A stretch of DNA of 64,000 nucleotides, from the NCBI RefSeq assembly GCF_009856625.1, contig NZ_CP047241.1, forward strand, positions 2,480,001-2,544,000, written 5' to 3'. How positions within the stretch are numbered: the stretch's first letter is position 1; each line of letters begins with the position of its first letter. The notes under the pieces are model-generated. The model made no database searches. It was given only the letters and a program-made list of their open reading frames with translations, and was not told where the DNA came from. Shown piece after piece: positions 36,818 to 46,100 of the stretch. The stretch is from Aquitalea denitrificans. Its GTDB lineage: Bacteria > Pseudomonadota > Gammaproteobacteria > Burkholderiales > Chromobacteriaceae. Position numbers and translations under genes: made by a program.

Positions 36818-39256
36818 ATGGCTTCTCCCCTGATGACCTTCCGCATGCGGCTGACCCTGGCGGTTGGCGGCCTTTCGCTTGCACTTGGTGCTGCCATTGT
36901 GTTTTTTCTCAGCCAGGTTGCCAGCTCGCGCATTACGCAAGACCAGCGCGAATCGCTGCAAAACCGGGTACGCGCCATATCGTATGCACTGGCGGAAAAC
37001 CTGCGCGAACGCGAACGCGAAATAGCCTTGCTAAGCAAAACCGCCCTGCTGACCCAAGGTGACCTGCGTGGCAGCTTGCTGCGCGAGCGGCTTGCCCTCA
37101 CCAAGAACAGCTACCGCTATTACGACTGGCTCGGCGTTGCCGGCCCCGACGGCACGGTATTGTCGGCAGTCAACGGGCTGCTGGAAGGAGAAAATGTCGG
37201 TAACCGCCTCTGGTTTACCGCTGGCAAGCAAGGAAGCTATATCGGGGATGTGCATGAGGCTGTCCTGCTGGCCAAGAAGCTTAACAATCCCAACCCCAGG
37301 GAACCCTTGCGCTTTGTGGATTTTTCTTCGCCCATTCTGGGAGTGGATGGCAAGTTGCGCGGCGTACTGGGCAGTCATGCCAACTGGTCCTGGGTGGGAG
37401 ATGTGATTGCCGGTGCCATTGGCGAAGATGGCATGGCTAATGGCGTGGAAATTTTCCTCATCGCCAACAACAAGCAAATTCTTTATCCCTTTACAGCCAT
37501 CGGACAGATTTCAGTCCCGGCCAACTTGCCTGCCAACCACGAAGAAGGAGAAATTAGCTGGGGAAAAGAGGGACGCTTTCTCACCGCGCAATCCACAGTC
37601 AACCCGCTGACGGCAACCAATCCGGCCTGGCATGTACTGGCAGGGCAGCCCATGTCTCAAGCCCTGGCAACGGTGCATGCCATGCATGTCACCCTGCTGG
37701 TGGCAGGCCTGATTGCCACCATCCTGTTCATGACTTTGGTATACCGCCTGGTAAGCAATTTCTGCCGGCCACTGGAGCAACTGGCCGATTCCGCCCAGCG
37801 TGTCAGCAGCGGCGATGAACATGCCGACTTTCACACCAGCAGCAATACCCGTGAAATCAACAATCTGGCCCAGGCTTTGCAACGCATGTCGGTTACCCTG
37901 CAGGCACGCAGACATGCACTGGAAGAAAGCTACCGTTCGCTGGAACAGAAAGTCACCGAACGCACACAGGAACTGGCCGATCTCTACAACCAAGCCCCGG
38001 TAGGCTATCACGCCATCGACCGGGATGGTGTCATCGTCCAAATGAATGACCGCGAACTGCACTGGCTTGGCTATACGCGGGATGAGGTCATCGGCAAGAT
38101 GTCGATTCGCCAGTTGCTGCCCGCGGATTGTGATGCAATTTTCCTGGAGCGCCAGCAACGCATGCTGACAGGGGAGCAGCTGCCACCACTGAATATCCAG
38201 CTGATCGGCAAAAACGGGCGGCAGATTCCGGTACGTACCAGCTCGTCGGCAGTGCTTGATGCCGCCGGACATTTTGTCATGTCCCGTACGGCCGTGATGG
38301 ACGTTACCGAGCAGCGGGAGCTGGAAGTCGCCCTGCACAAACAGGAAGCACTAAGCCAGGCCATCATTCATGCCACGGCCAACGGCCTGCTGCTGTACCG
38401 GGATGACGGCCAGTGCATCCTGGCCAACAAGGCTGCAGCGGAAATCATCGGCACCTCGGTGGAAAACCTCTTGCAGCAGAACTTCCACCATATCGATTCC
38501 TGGAAAGTGTCCGGCTGCCATGCTGCTGCCCTGCAGGCACTGGCCGGAGAGGAAGTTCATCTGTTGCTCAGCACCACCAGCAGCTTTGGCAAGGCGGTGG
38601 ACTCCATCGTCACGCTGATTCCACTGCAGCATGACGGCGAGAAGCTGCTGCTGGTGGTGGTGAAGGATGTATCCGAGCTGATAACCGCAAACCGGGAACT
38701 GGAAAAACTGGCACGACGCGATGCCCTGACCGGATTGCACAACCGCCTGGCGCTGAATGAACGGCTACGTGAGGAGTTTCTGCGCATGAAGCGTAGCGGC
38801 CATGCCTATACCATCCTGATGGCGGATGTCGACCATTTCAAGAAAATCAATGACAACTACGGCCACGAAACCGGCGATGCAGTACTACGCCGGCTAGGTC
38901 AGCTGCTGTTGCATACCGTGCGCGCCACTGACTTTGTGGCGCGTTATGGCGGCGAGGAATTCCTGTTGCTGTTGCCGGACACCTTGGCGGAGAATGCCAT
39001 CCGTGTTGCCGAGAAGCTAAGGCAGACCATAGAAGCCGAGTCCATGCCCGGCGTGGGCAAAATCACCCTCAGCATCGGCCTGGCAACGGCACGGCTGGAA
39101 GATATTGCCGAAGGCCTGGCCCTGAAACTGGCTGACAACGCCCTGTACACCGCCAAACACAGCGGTCGCAATTGCGTGAGAAGTGCCGATCGTCCAAACC
39201 CTGCTACAACCGCTGGCGAGCACATGACGCCAAACCAGCCGCCGCACGGTGCCTAA
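36818..39256 (+). CDS. Cache-HAMP-PAS-PAS-GGDEF diguanylate cyclase
   Basis: Membrane-bound cyclic-di-GMP synthase, 812 residues. Order: membrane segment about 12-32, periplasmic Cache-like domain to about 285 (YYDWLGVAGPDGTVL, VDFSSPILGVDGKLRG), membrane segment about 290-312, HAMP, short coiled coil (LEQKVTERTQELADL), PAS about 395-510, PAS about 520-620, GGDEF about 630-795. The active site ARYGGEEFLLLL is the GGEEF variant, with an RxxD inhibitory site (RATD) before it. The 3' end overlaps the convergent cyclase gene by 4 nt. Confidence 0.92.
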   Translation: MASPLMTFRMRLTLAVGGLSLALGAAIVFFLSQVASSRITQDQRESLQNRVRAISYALAENLREREREIALLSKTALLTQGDLRGSLLRERLALTKNSYRYYDWLGVAGPDGTVLSAVNGLLEGENVGNRLWFTAGKQGSYIGDVHEAVLLAKKLNNPNPREPLRFVDFSSPILGVDGKLRGVLGSHANWSWVGDVIAGAIGEDGMANGVEIFLIANNKQILYPFTAIGQISVPANLPANHEEGEISWGKEGRFLTAQSTVNPLTATNPAWHVLAGQPMSQALATVHAMHVTLLVAGLIATILFMTLVYRLVSNFCRPLEQLADSAQRVSSGDEHADFHTSSNTREINNLAQALQRMSVTLQARRHALEESYRSLEQKVTERTQELADLYNQAPVGYHAIDRDGVIVQMNDRELHWLGYTRDEVIGKMSIRQLLPADCDAIFLERQQRMLTGEQLPPLNIQLIGKNGRQIPVRTSSSAVLDAAGHFVMSRTAVMDVTEQRELEVALHKQEALSQAIIHATANGLLLYRDDGQCILANKAAAEIIGTSVENLLQQNFHHIDSWKVSGCHAAALQALAGEEVHLLLSTTSSFGKAVDSIVTLIPLQHDGEKLLLVVVKDVSELITANRELEKLARRDALTGLHNRLALNERLREEFLRMKRSGHAYTILMADVDHFKKINDNYGHETGDAVLRRLGQLLLHTVRATDFVARYGGEEFLLLLPDTLAENAIRVAEKLRQTIEAESMPGVGKITLSIGLATARLEDIAEGLALKLADNALYTAKHSGRNCVRSADRPNPATTAGEHMTPNQPPHGA

Positions 39257-40302
39257 TTCAGCGATACGCCCTTGCGGGCATTCTTGACGGCATACATCTG
39301 CCGGTCTGCCAGTGAAATGGCCTCCTCGATGCTGAGCATATCCGGCGCAACAGCCACCACGCCGACACTAGCCCCAGCATAGCTGACCGATTGCCCGGCC
39401 AGGCAGAAACAACCCGTTGTCGCATCGGACAGGCGCTGTCGCATGCGCTGCGCGACACCAGTCGGGTCCTCCTGCTCTGCGCCGGCCGGCCCTTCCGACA
39501 CATAGGCACGCGCCGGGCCGGGACCGATAAACAGGAATTCATCACCACCAAGCCGGCCTACCCGGTCACCGGCACGCAAACCATTGCTCAGCCGCTGCGC
39601 CATGCCTTGCAGAAAGCTGTCACCACCCTGGTGGCCAAACTGGTCATTGATCAGCTTGAAACCATCCAGATCAATCACCCCGACCAGAATGGTGTAATGG
39701 TTCCGCCGGCCTTGGGCAAACAGGTGCTCCAGTTCGTCAAACATGGCGCGTCGGTTAGGTAGCCCGGTCAGCAAATCCGTCAGCGCATATGAGGCCAGCT
39801 GTTCGTTAGCAACTTTCAATTGCTCAACCAGGATTTCCCGCTCGATAAAATTGCTGACAATGCTGGCAAACAACTGGCACAGCGCTTTCACCTGGGCAGA
39901 AACAGAATGCTGTCCGGTACTTGCGGCACAGAGCGTACCCAGCACATCACCACTGCTGCTTCTGATCGGCGCACTGACATAGGAGCGGATGCCCAGTTCG
40001 CTGGCTGCCTGCGAATCCCCCCACAACGCTGGTACGCAATCAGTGGCCAGCGTGCCGGACGCCAGTGCCCGGCAGCACAGGGTGTCCTGCCAGGGTACGG
40101 TCAGGCCTTCAGGAATCTGCAGCTTGTCCTTGTTGTTGGCAAAGCTGACGTACTGGGTCTGCAAATCCAGATCTATGCTGGTGAGATAGGTAGACTCCAT
40201 CCCCGTTACGCTGCCCAGCATATCGAGAATGGGACGCACCAATTGTTCTATCGTCTGCGCCGTTGATAGCGAGGAGGACAGCTGTGTAAAGATGAGATCC
40301 AT
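39253..40302 (-). CDS. GAF-GGDEF diguanylate cyclase (paralogue of the gene at 28305)
   Basis: A 349-residue cyclic-di-GMP synthase with the same layout as the protein at 28305-29315: GAF-like domain (GMESTYLTSIDL, YVSAPIRS, GTLCAAST) and GGDEF domain with GRLGGDEFLF and the inhibitory site RAGD. It has an insertion rich in Ala, Glu and Gly after the active site (VSEGPAGAEQEDPTG). The start MDLIFTQLSSSLS at 40302 aligns with the paralogue; the frame to 40422 runs through the large inverted repeat. Confidence 0.92.
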   Translation of the reverse strand: MDLIFTQLSSSLSTAQTIEQLVRPILDMLGSVTGMESTYLTSIDLDLQTQYVSFANNKDKLQIPEGLTVPWQDTLCCRALASGTLATDCVPALWGDSQAASELGIRSYVSAPIRSSSGDVLGTLCAASTGQHSVSAQVKALCQLFASIVSNFIEREILVEQLKVANEQLASYALTDLLTGLPNRRAMFDELEHLFAQGRRNHYTILVGVIDLDGFKLINDQFGHQGGDSFLQGMAQRLSNGLRAGDRVGRLGGDEFLFIGPGPARAYVSEGPAGAEQEDPTGVAQRMRQRLSDATTGCFCLAGQSVSYAGASVGVVAVAPDMLSIEEAISLADRQMYAVKNARKGVSLN

Positions 40303-40369
40303 GCAATCACTCTGCCTCCGACATCCGCGTGGTACAGAGCGAGTATAGGAAACAGTTTGGCATTTTGCA

Positions 40370-40424
40370 TTTTGCATATACTGCAACGCCCGCTTGCCGA
40401 GGGGGCGTTGCAGTATATGCAAAA
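40370..40424. repeat. Perfect 22-bp inverted repeat
   Basis: Arms at 40370-40391 and 40403-40424 are perfect reverse complements around an 11-nt loop. The outer halves are AT-rich (TTTTGCATATACTGC), the inner parts GC-rich (AACGCCC). It lies upstream of the cyclase gene and just past the end of the small gene at 40456. No T tract follows, so it is not a classical terminator. Confidence 0.85.
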
Positions 40425-40455
40425 CCTCATCCTGCCAATATGGAGTTTTACACGA

Positions 40456-40788
40456 TCAGCCCAGCACTGAGCAGCTTACCGACCACAGCGCATGCGGTGA
40501 GTCGGTCGGGCGGTAGGGATTGCTGTTCGGCATGAAATGTTCAAACTGGTATTTCAGAAACTGCTCGATTTTGTACTCCATATCCTCCAGTTCAAAACGC
40601 ACGCCATCTTCGATCACGTCATGTTCTATCCGGATGAAAACGATATACCGCATGCCGGCCTGATCGGCATTTGCTTCGACAGGCCAGCTCACATTGAACA
40701 ACCAAGTGCGATGACCGTTGCCATACCCGATCACACTGGCTGCCGGAGGCATGTGTTTTGCAATTACATTTGTAATCGTTTTATACAT
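40456..40788 (-). CDS. Small hypothetical protein
   Basis: A 110-residue soluble protein starting MYKTITNVIAKHMPPAAS. It has a regular alternation of charged and hydrophobic residues (YIVFIRIEHDVIEDGVRFEL, YKIEQFLKYQFEHF) that looks like a real alpha/beta protein. I do not recognise the family. The ATG at 40788 is chosen over a TTG four codons upstream; the ribosome-binding site is weak. It stands alone between the cyclase and a gene-poor stretch. Confidence 0.55.
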   Translation of the reverse strand: MYKTITNVIAKHMPPAASVIGYGNGHRTWLFNVSWPVEANADQAGMRYIVFIRIEHDVIEDGVRFELEDMEYKIEQFLKYQFEHFMPNSNPYRPTDSPHALWSVSCSVLG

Positions 40789-41372
40789 AACAGGGCGCAA
40801 TTTAAATGTGTTTTGTTAATTATTAGCACTATGTCATTGCACTGTCAAAATCCGCCCGCTACATACATCTACTCCGCAGCTTTTGATTCAACTCCATACT
40901 TTCATGACAATGGAAATATGGAATTATAAAACGCTGTCCATATCCTTACTGCTCCAGGGCATGAGCCCCACCTCGCCATCCTTCGCCTGCAGGTGGAGCC
41001 AGTTCCGAAGGCATGAACGCAATTGCCAGCGGCGAGCAACCGGGCATTCCCAATACCACCCGGCCTTTCCAGCTGACCCATCTGGGCCGTATCGGCGTGC
41101 CAGTCAAGCTGCTGGTGGTCAAGGAAGTGAATGCATCTCGCAGCTGGCATAAAAACCCCGCATGGTTGAGGAGAACCGCACACCAGCTTTGCATAATTTT
41201 GCATAATGCTGCTGGAGGTGTTTGACCCGACAAATCCAGGCCTGTGCGTCAACTCCAGCAGCGTCATCATCAGCGCTGATGCTACCGCCCTGACTGGTGT
41301 AAATGGCAGCTCTTCATCCAGGATCAGACGCCGGGATCAGACTTGGTGAGCTGCTCCGGTCACTGGATCGAC
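40789..41372. other. Gene-poor stretch, possibly gene debris
   Basis: This 584-nt stretch has no convincing gene. Short plus-strand frames at 41013-41225 and 41206-41349 have coding-like composition (GRIGVPVKLLVVKEVN; FDPTNPGLCVNSSSVIIS) but no recognisable start context, and look like pieces of a decayed gene. A direct repeat TTTGCATAAT occurs at about 41199-41208 and nearby. Confidence 0.4.
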
Positions 41373-42563
41373 CTATGGCATGATTTCGACATACTCATAC
41401 ACTTCGCAATCACGCACTTGCTTGCGCACCTCCAGGCTGGCGGTGTCGAACCAGTCTTGGGGATTCTGCCTGTCGATTTCCTGCCCCATGAAGCGTAGCA
41501 GTTCGCAAATCGGCTCAACAACATTGCTGCGATACCGGGCATCGCCTTTCTCATAACCCAGGTGCAGGTTCTTCATGCAGTTGCCCCGGCACCAGCTGAA
41601 GGCTTCACACCCCTGGCACGGCATGGTGGCGGTGTGCTGCAAGGGACTGTGACGCAAGCTGTTGTTCTTGATATCGCCCATTTTCATGTTTGGTAAATAC
41701 ATCATGTCAGGACAGGGATAGATCTCCCCGTTCGGCATGATATTAAGCAGATGGGTGGAAACGCGGCATTGGGTACGGCCTGCGTATAACTCCTGGGCGC
41801 GGTCGGGAAACAGCTTGTTGCGGACGATGCCCATCACCGGAATCAAGGGATAGAGCCGGGACGAGGTGGCAAAGAAGCGCGCGATCAGCTGGGTGACTAC
41901 CGCCTTGCGCTTGTCGATCGAATCACCCGCATACATTTCATCGGCGACAAATTGCCAGTAGAGATAATCAAATGGAGAGTCGTCGCCAAGGAGCTGGTCC
42001 AGCTCCTCAAAGCTGGTATCGGCATTACCCCAGGTAACACGGGCAGTGAGGCTGCCACCCAATTGCTTGCGCACCCGGGCAAGATTGCGCAGCACCTGGC
42101 GGTAGATGCCACGGCCACGGTAGCCGTCGGTAATGGCTTCGCCGCCATCAATGGACACCAGGACATTGGATAGGCGGGCCAGCGCCCATGGCGGCACATC
42201 GTCCAGCAAGGTGCCATTGGTTTGCAGCTGATAACGGAAATGGGGAAAACGCTGCATCACCTCCAGCACCAGCTTCATATTGAGCGTGGGCTCCCCTCCG
42301 TAGAAGGTTACGTAAACATCTTTGCCAAGCAAGTGTGTATCAATAAAAGCCGCCAGCTGATCGACATCATATTCAAGCTCGGTTTGCGAGCCCAGTACAT
42401 CGCCAACGCCCAGCGAGCAGTAAGTACATTTGAGATTACATTTCAGCGTGGTGAGTAGTTGTAGCTCGACACGTGCGCCGATGATGGGCGGCTCTGCGCC
42501 GGCTTTGGGAGGGCAGGAATCATGAACGTGGATTGGAAAGGTCTGTGGCATTGCTGCGGTCAT
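41373..42563 (-). CDS. Radical SAM/SPASM enzyme, unknown target
   Basis: A 396-residue radical SAM protein of the peptide/protein-maturase (anSME-like) type. The SAM-cluster motif is CNLKCTYC at about residues 42-49, with FYGGEPTLN downstream. The C-terminal SPASM domain has the expected cysteines: C in GRTQCRVS, GEIYPC, then CQGCEAFSWCRGNC and a last C in PICELL, enough for two more 4Fe-4S clusters. Start ATG has GGAG upstream. It lies 243 nt downstream of nsrR on the same strand. No sulfatase or obvious precursor peptide gene is next to it, so the substrate is unknown. Confidence 0.88.
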   Translation of the reverse strand: MTAAMPQTFPIHVHDSCPPKAGAEPPIIGARVELQLLTTLKCNLKCTYCSLGVGDVLGSQTELEYDVDQLAAFIDTHLLGKDVYVTFYGGEPTLNMKLVLEVMQRFPHFRYQLQTNGTLLDDVPPWALARLSNVLVSIDGGEAITDGYRGRGIYRQVLRNLARVRKQLGGSLTARVTWGNADTSFEELDQLLGDDSPFDYLYWQFVADEMYAGDSIDKRKAVVTQLIARFFATSSRLYPLIPVMGIVRNKLFPDRAQELYAGRTQCRVSTHLLNIMPNGEIYPCPDMMYLPNMKMGDIKNNSLRHSPLQHTATMPCQGCEAFSWCRGNCMKNLHLGYEKGDARYRSNVVEPICELLRFMGQEIDRQNPQDWFDTASLEVRKQVRDCEVYEYVEIMP

Positions 42564-42806
42564 CGGAATACTCCGTGGTGGAAAACCGGCAATACTGTCG
42601 CCACGATGCGATCTGCACCTTGATCTGCACCAAGCGTGCTGTGCAAACGCCCCCGATCAGGCGTTGAATTGCGCCAGAAACAGCAGATTGCGTGTTTTAT
42701 CGCACGATCGTGCCCAGCCTCAACAAAGGGAAGAAATCCTCCGCCAAAACATTGACGTGGCAGCTGCCGCAGCACAAGGCGCATGCCTGTCACTGGCGAA
42801 AACGCT

Positions 42807-43262
42807 TCATGACATTTTGATTTCTCGGATTTCGATTCCCAATGCACGCCCCAGTCCTGCCGACGGCACCAGCAGGTCAGCCAGGGTATGGCGTGACAAT
42901 TCGGTGTAGAAAGCCTCCTGAGCCGCTTGCAGCACACTCATGAGGCGGCATACCGAGGCGATGCGGCACTGAGAGTGCTGCGGATCGAAACACTCGACCA
43001 TTACGTTGTCGGTTTCAGCTGCCCGCACCAATTTGCCCAAGTTGACTTGGCGTGGCTCCTCGGTCAGGCGGACACCCCCTCCTTTACCGCGCACCGTCAC
43101 CAGGTAGCCATGCTGGCCGAGAAAAAACACGACTTTGGTCAGATGACTGGCAGAAATGTTATATGCCTGGGCTATCTCGTTGATAGTCACCAAGCGATTG
43201 CCCGCTAGTGCGCTGTACATCATCACACGCAAGCAGTAGTCGGTAAAAGCCGTCAGTCGCAC
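42807..43262 (-). CDS. nsrR: Nitric-oxide-sensing repressor NsrR (Rrf2 family)
   Basis: A 151-residue Rrf2 regulator that binds an NO-sensitive iron-sulfur cluster. The helix-turn-helix includes TINEIAQAYNISASHLTKVV and the wing GKGGGVRL. Three cluster cysteines are in VECFDPQHSQCRIASVCRLM. It is divergent from norV, which has two NsrR-like boxes, so repression of norVW until NO damages the cluster is the likely role. NorV genes are more often controlled by NorR; none is seen here. Confidence 0.92.
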   Translation of the reverse strand: MRLTAFTDYCLRVMMYSALAGNRLVTINEIAQAYNISASHLTKVVFFLGQHGYLVTVRGKGGGVRLTEEPRQVNLGKLVRAAETDNVMVECFDPQHSQCRIASVCRLMSVLQAAQEAFYTELSRHTLADLLVPSAGLGRALGIEIREIKMS

Positions 43263-43412
43263 GATCGGAAGGATTCCATGGGATTGTTCACATCAGCACA
43301 CATGCAGATGGATCGGGTATTCATTTTAACCTGATGGCTTCCTGTCGGTAGCCATGCCCACTACATTTCACTGCCCTTCCATGCCTCGTCGCGCAGCAAA
43401 TCCATTCCGCGC

Positions 43413-43426
43413 TTGACCCACATCAA
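43413..43426 (+). promoter_or_regulatory. FNR/Anr-like box upstream of norV
   Basis: TTGACCCACATCAA matches the FNR consensus TTGAT-N4-ATCAA at 9 of 10 defined bases, 97 nt before norV. It suggests induction under low oxygen. Confidence 0.6.
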
Positions 43427-43443
43427 GCCAATCAAGGATATCC

Positions 43444-43502
43444 ATAAGATTCATTTACTATGAATGTTATGTCCTATAAGATTCATTTCACACGAATCTT
43501 AT
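43444..43502 (+). promoter_or_regulatory. Two tandem NsrR-like operators before norV
   Basis: Two 27-nt boxes of the form ATAAGATTCATTT...GAATnTTAT lie at 43444-43470 and 43476-43502, spaced 32 nt, about three helical turns. They resemble the known NsrR site (AAGATGCATTT and its mirror). The second ends 20 nt before the norV start. Confidence 0.75.
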
Positions 43503-43522
43503 AGAGCAAGGAGCTTTCCAGC

Positions 43523-44917
43523 ATGGCTTTCATTGTCAAAAACAACATCCAGTGGGTTGGCAAACAAGACTGGGAGCTGCGCGAATTTCATGGCAGCGAA
43601 TACAGCACTCACCGCGGCTCCAGCTATAACAGCTACTTGATTAAAGAAGAAAAAATTGCCCTGATCGATACCGTCTGGGCTCCATATGCCGAAGAATTTG
43701 TTGCCAACCTAGCCAAGGAAGTTGACCTGGCAGCCATCGACTACATCATCGCCAACCATGGCGAGATCGACCATAGCGGTGCCCTGCCGGCACTGATGGC
43801 GCGCATTCCGGATACACCGATCTACTGTACTGCCAATGGTGAAAAATCCCTGCGCGGCCATTATCACCAGGACTGGAATTTCCAGATCGTCAAAACCGGA
43901 GACAGTCTGGACCTGGGCAACGGCAAGCAACTGGTGTTTGTCGAAATGCCGATGCTGCATTGGCCAGACAGCATGGCCACCTACTTGACCGACGACGCCG
44001 TGCTGTTCAGCAACGATGCCTTCGGCCAGCACTACGCCAGCGCCCAAATGTTTAACGACCAGTGCGATCCGGTCGAGCTGCAAGAGGAGTGCATCAAGTA
44101 TTACGCCAATATTCTTACCCCATTCAGCCCACTGGTGACCCAGAAGATTCATGAGGTTCTGGAACTGAACCTGCCGATCGACATGATCGCCACCAGCCAC
44201 GGCATCATCTGGCGCGATAACCCCACCCAGATTGTCGAGCAATACCTGAAATGGGCTGACGATTACCAGGAGAACCAGATCACCCTGGTGTACGACACCA
44301 TGTGGAACGGTACCCGCATGATGGCCGAAGCAATTGCACAAGGCATACGCAAAGCGGACCAGGAGGTTGTGATCAAGCTGTTCAATCTGTCCAACAGTGA
44401 CAAGAACGACGTTCTGACCCACGTATTCAAGTCCAAGGCCATTTTGGTTGGCAGCCCGACCGTCAACAATGTGATGTTGCCGCATGTTGCCGCCCTGCTT
44501 GAGGAAATGACCGGCTTACGCTTCAAGAACAAGGCAGCTGCATCTTTTGGTACCCACGGCTGGAGTGGCGGCGCGGTGGAACGTATTACCAGGCGCCTGG
44601 ACGATGCCGGTTTTCGTGTGCTCAACCCCGGAATCACTGCCGAATGGCGCCCTACTGACGACGCCCTCACCCAGGGCGTGCGCTTTGGCGAGACGTTCAT
44701 CGAGCAATTGGGTAGTCCTGGGCAGAGCACGGCGAATACCGCTGGCACTTGCTCGGGCAGCGACAAGATGCGCTGCAAGACTTGCTCGTGGACTTATGAC
44801 CCGCAACAGGGTGAAGTCGCCCAGGGTGTTGCTGCCGGCACGGCCTGGCAGGACGTACCAGAAACCTTTCTTTGCCCGGTGTGCTTCATGGGCAAAAGCG
44901 ACTTTGTCCCCGTATAA
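43523..44917 (+). CDS. norV: Anaerobic nitric oxide reductase flavorubredoxin NorV
   Basis: Reduces NO to N2O in the cytoplasm without oxygen, 464 residues. The metallo-beta-lactamase-like domain has the di-iron motif NHGEIDHSG and the later Asp/His ligands ([17 protein letters not shown]). A flavodoxin domain starts near residue 250 ([16 protein letters not shown]), and a C-terminal rubredoxin has [10 protein letters not shown] and CPVC. All expected domains are intact. norW follows after 22 nt. Confidence 0.96.
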   Translation: MAFIVKNNIQWVGKQDWELREFHGSEYSTHRGSSYNSYLIKEEKIALIDTVWAPYAEEFVANLAKEVDLAAIDYIIANHGEIDHSGALPALMARIPDTPIYCTANGEKSLRGHYHQDWNFQIVKTGDSLDLGNGKQLVFVEMPMLHWPDSMATYLTDDAVLFSNDAFGQHYASAQMFNDQCDPVELQEECIKYYANILTPFSPLVTQKIHEVLELNLPIDMIATSHGIIWRDNPTQIVEQYLKWADDYQENQITLVYDTMWNGTRMMAEAIAQGIRKADQEVVIKLFNLSNSDKNDVLTHVFKSKAILVGSPTVNNVMLPHVAALLEEMTGLRFKNKAAASFGTHGWSGGAVERITRRLDDAGFRVLNPGITAEWRPTDDALTQGVRFGETFIEQLGSPGQSTANTAGTCSGSDKMRCKTCSWTYDPQQGEVAQGVAAGTAWQDVPETFLCPVCFMGKSDFVPV

Positions 44918-44939
44918 GGCCCCATCCAGGAGAAATTCG

Positions 44940-46055
44940 ATGAAAATGCCTCTCGTTATTATTGGTAGCGGCCATGCCGGCTACACCCTGGCCAGGGCCT
45001 TCCGTCAACACGATACAAGCACACCGGTGGTTGTGCTTACCGAGGATGGCGGCGAGTACTACTCCAAGCCACAGTTGAGCCACGGATTCGGTCACCAGAC
45101 CAGTGCCGCACAGCTGATCCAGAATAGTGCCACCGGCATGGCCGCCGAACTGAAGATCATGGTGAGGCCGCATACCCGGGTCACTGCGATTGATTTTGCA
45201 GCCCAAAAAATCACTGCGGGAGCAGCGCAAATCCCGTACAGCGACCTCGTTCTGGCAGTAGGTGCCAAGCCATTCGTGCCCCCCATTGAAGGTGACGGTG
45301 CACAAGATATCCTGACGCTGAACAATCTGGAGCAATACCGGCGCTACTTCGACACCCTCAACCGGAGTGAGCATGTACTCGTTATCGGGGGCGGCCTTGT
45401 CGGCACGGAAATCGCTCACGATATCGCACAACACAAGCGTGTCACCCTGGTAGATATCGGCAGCCGCCTGCTTGAGCGGCTGGTGCCCGAGCCTGTCAGC
45501 CAGCGCCTGCACAGTGTCATGGACCAAGTCACACTACGCTTTGGCACCGTCGTGGCGCGGATAGACAAGGTGGCAAAGGGCTACAGCGTGACAATGGTTG
45601 ACGGGGTGAAACTCACGGTAGACGCCATCATCTGCACGGCGGGCCTTAAGCCGAGGCTCGATCTGACGGCGGGGCTGGAAATACAGCGCGGCATCGTCGT
45701 CGATAGCTATCTGCGTACCTCACAAGCTCATGTCTACGCCCTTGGTGATTGTGCCGAAATCGAGGGGCAGATCCTCCCCTACCTGCAGCCAATCACACTA
45801 TCTGCCAATGCATTGGCCAGTACCCTGGCCGGTAAACCGACGCCCGTGCATTTTGGTCCCCTGCCGGTGGCAGTAAAGACGCCACGCTACCCCATCCAGC
45901 TGGCAGGGCTTACACAGGGCAGCAACCTGGATTGGCAGATAAACGAAGGTGATGATGGGCTGACGGCTCTCGCCCATCGTGATAACAAGCTGGTTGGCTA
46001 CGTAACCACCGGCAGCCGTAACGGTTTCAGCCTGTTGCCCACCTTGATGCGCTAG
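44940..46055 (+). CDS. norW: NorV reductase NorW (NADH:flavorubredoxin reductase)
   Basis: FAD-dependent electron donor to NorV, 371 residues. FAD motif VIIGSGHAGYTLARAF at the N-terminus, NAD motif VLVIGGGLVGTEIAHDI in the middle and the second FAD motif HVYALGDCAEI are present. The ATG at 44940 has CAGGAGAAA upstream. The longer frame beginning at 44547 overlaps norV and is not real coding sequence before 44940. Confidence 0.94.
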   Translation: MKMPLVIIGSGHAGYTLARAFRQHDTSTPVVVLTEDGGEYYSKPQLSHGFGHQTSAAQLIQNSATGMAAELKIMVRPHTRVTAIDFAAQKITAGAAQIPYSDLVLAVGAKPFVPPIEGDGAQDILTLNNLEQYRRYFDTLNRSEHVLVIGGGLVGTEIAHDIAQHKRVTLVDIGSRLLERLVPEPVSQRLHSVMDQVTLRFGTVVARIDKVAKGYSVTMVDGVKLTVDAIICTAGLKPRLDLTAGLEIQRGIVVDSYLRTSQAHVYALGDCAEIEGQILPYLQPITLSANALASTLAGKPTPVHFGPLPVAVKTPRYPIQLAGLTQGSNLDWQINEGDDGLTALAHRDNKLVGYVTTGSRNGFSLLPTLMR

Positions 46056-46100
46056 GGTACTTTGCCATTGCCCATGTTCATGTAACTCCTGCGGCCTCAT

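Noticed and set aside
42560..42784. A 74-codon frame whose stop overlaps the start of the radical SAM gene by ATGA, a tempting precursor-peptide candidate.
   Set aside because: No ribosome-binding site, no leader/core pattern, poor codon pattern and an internal direct repeat (GGTGCAGATC). It looks like a chance frame.
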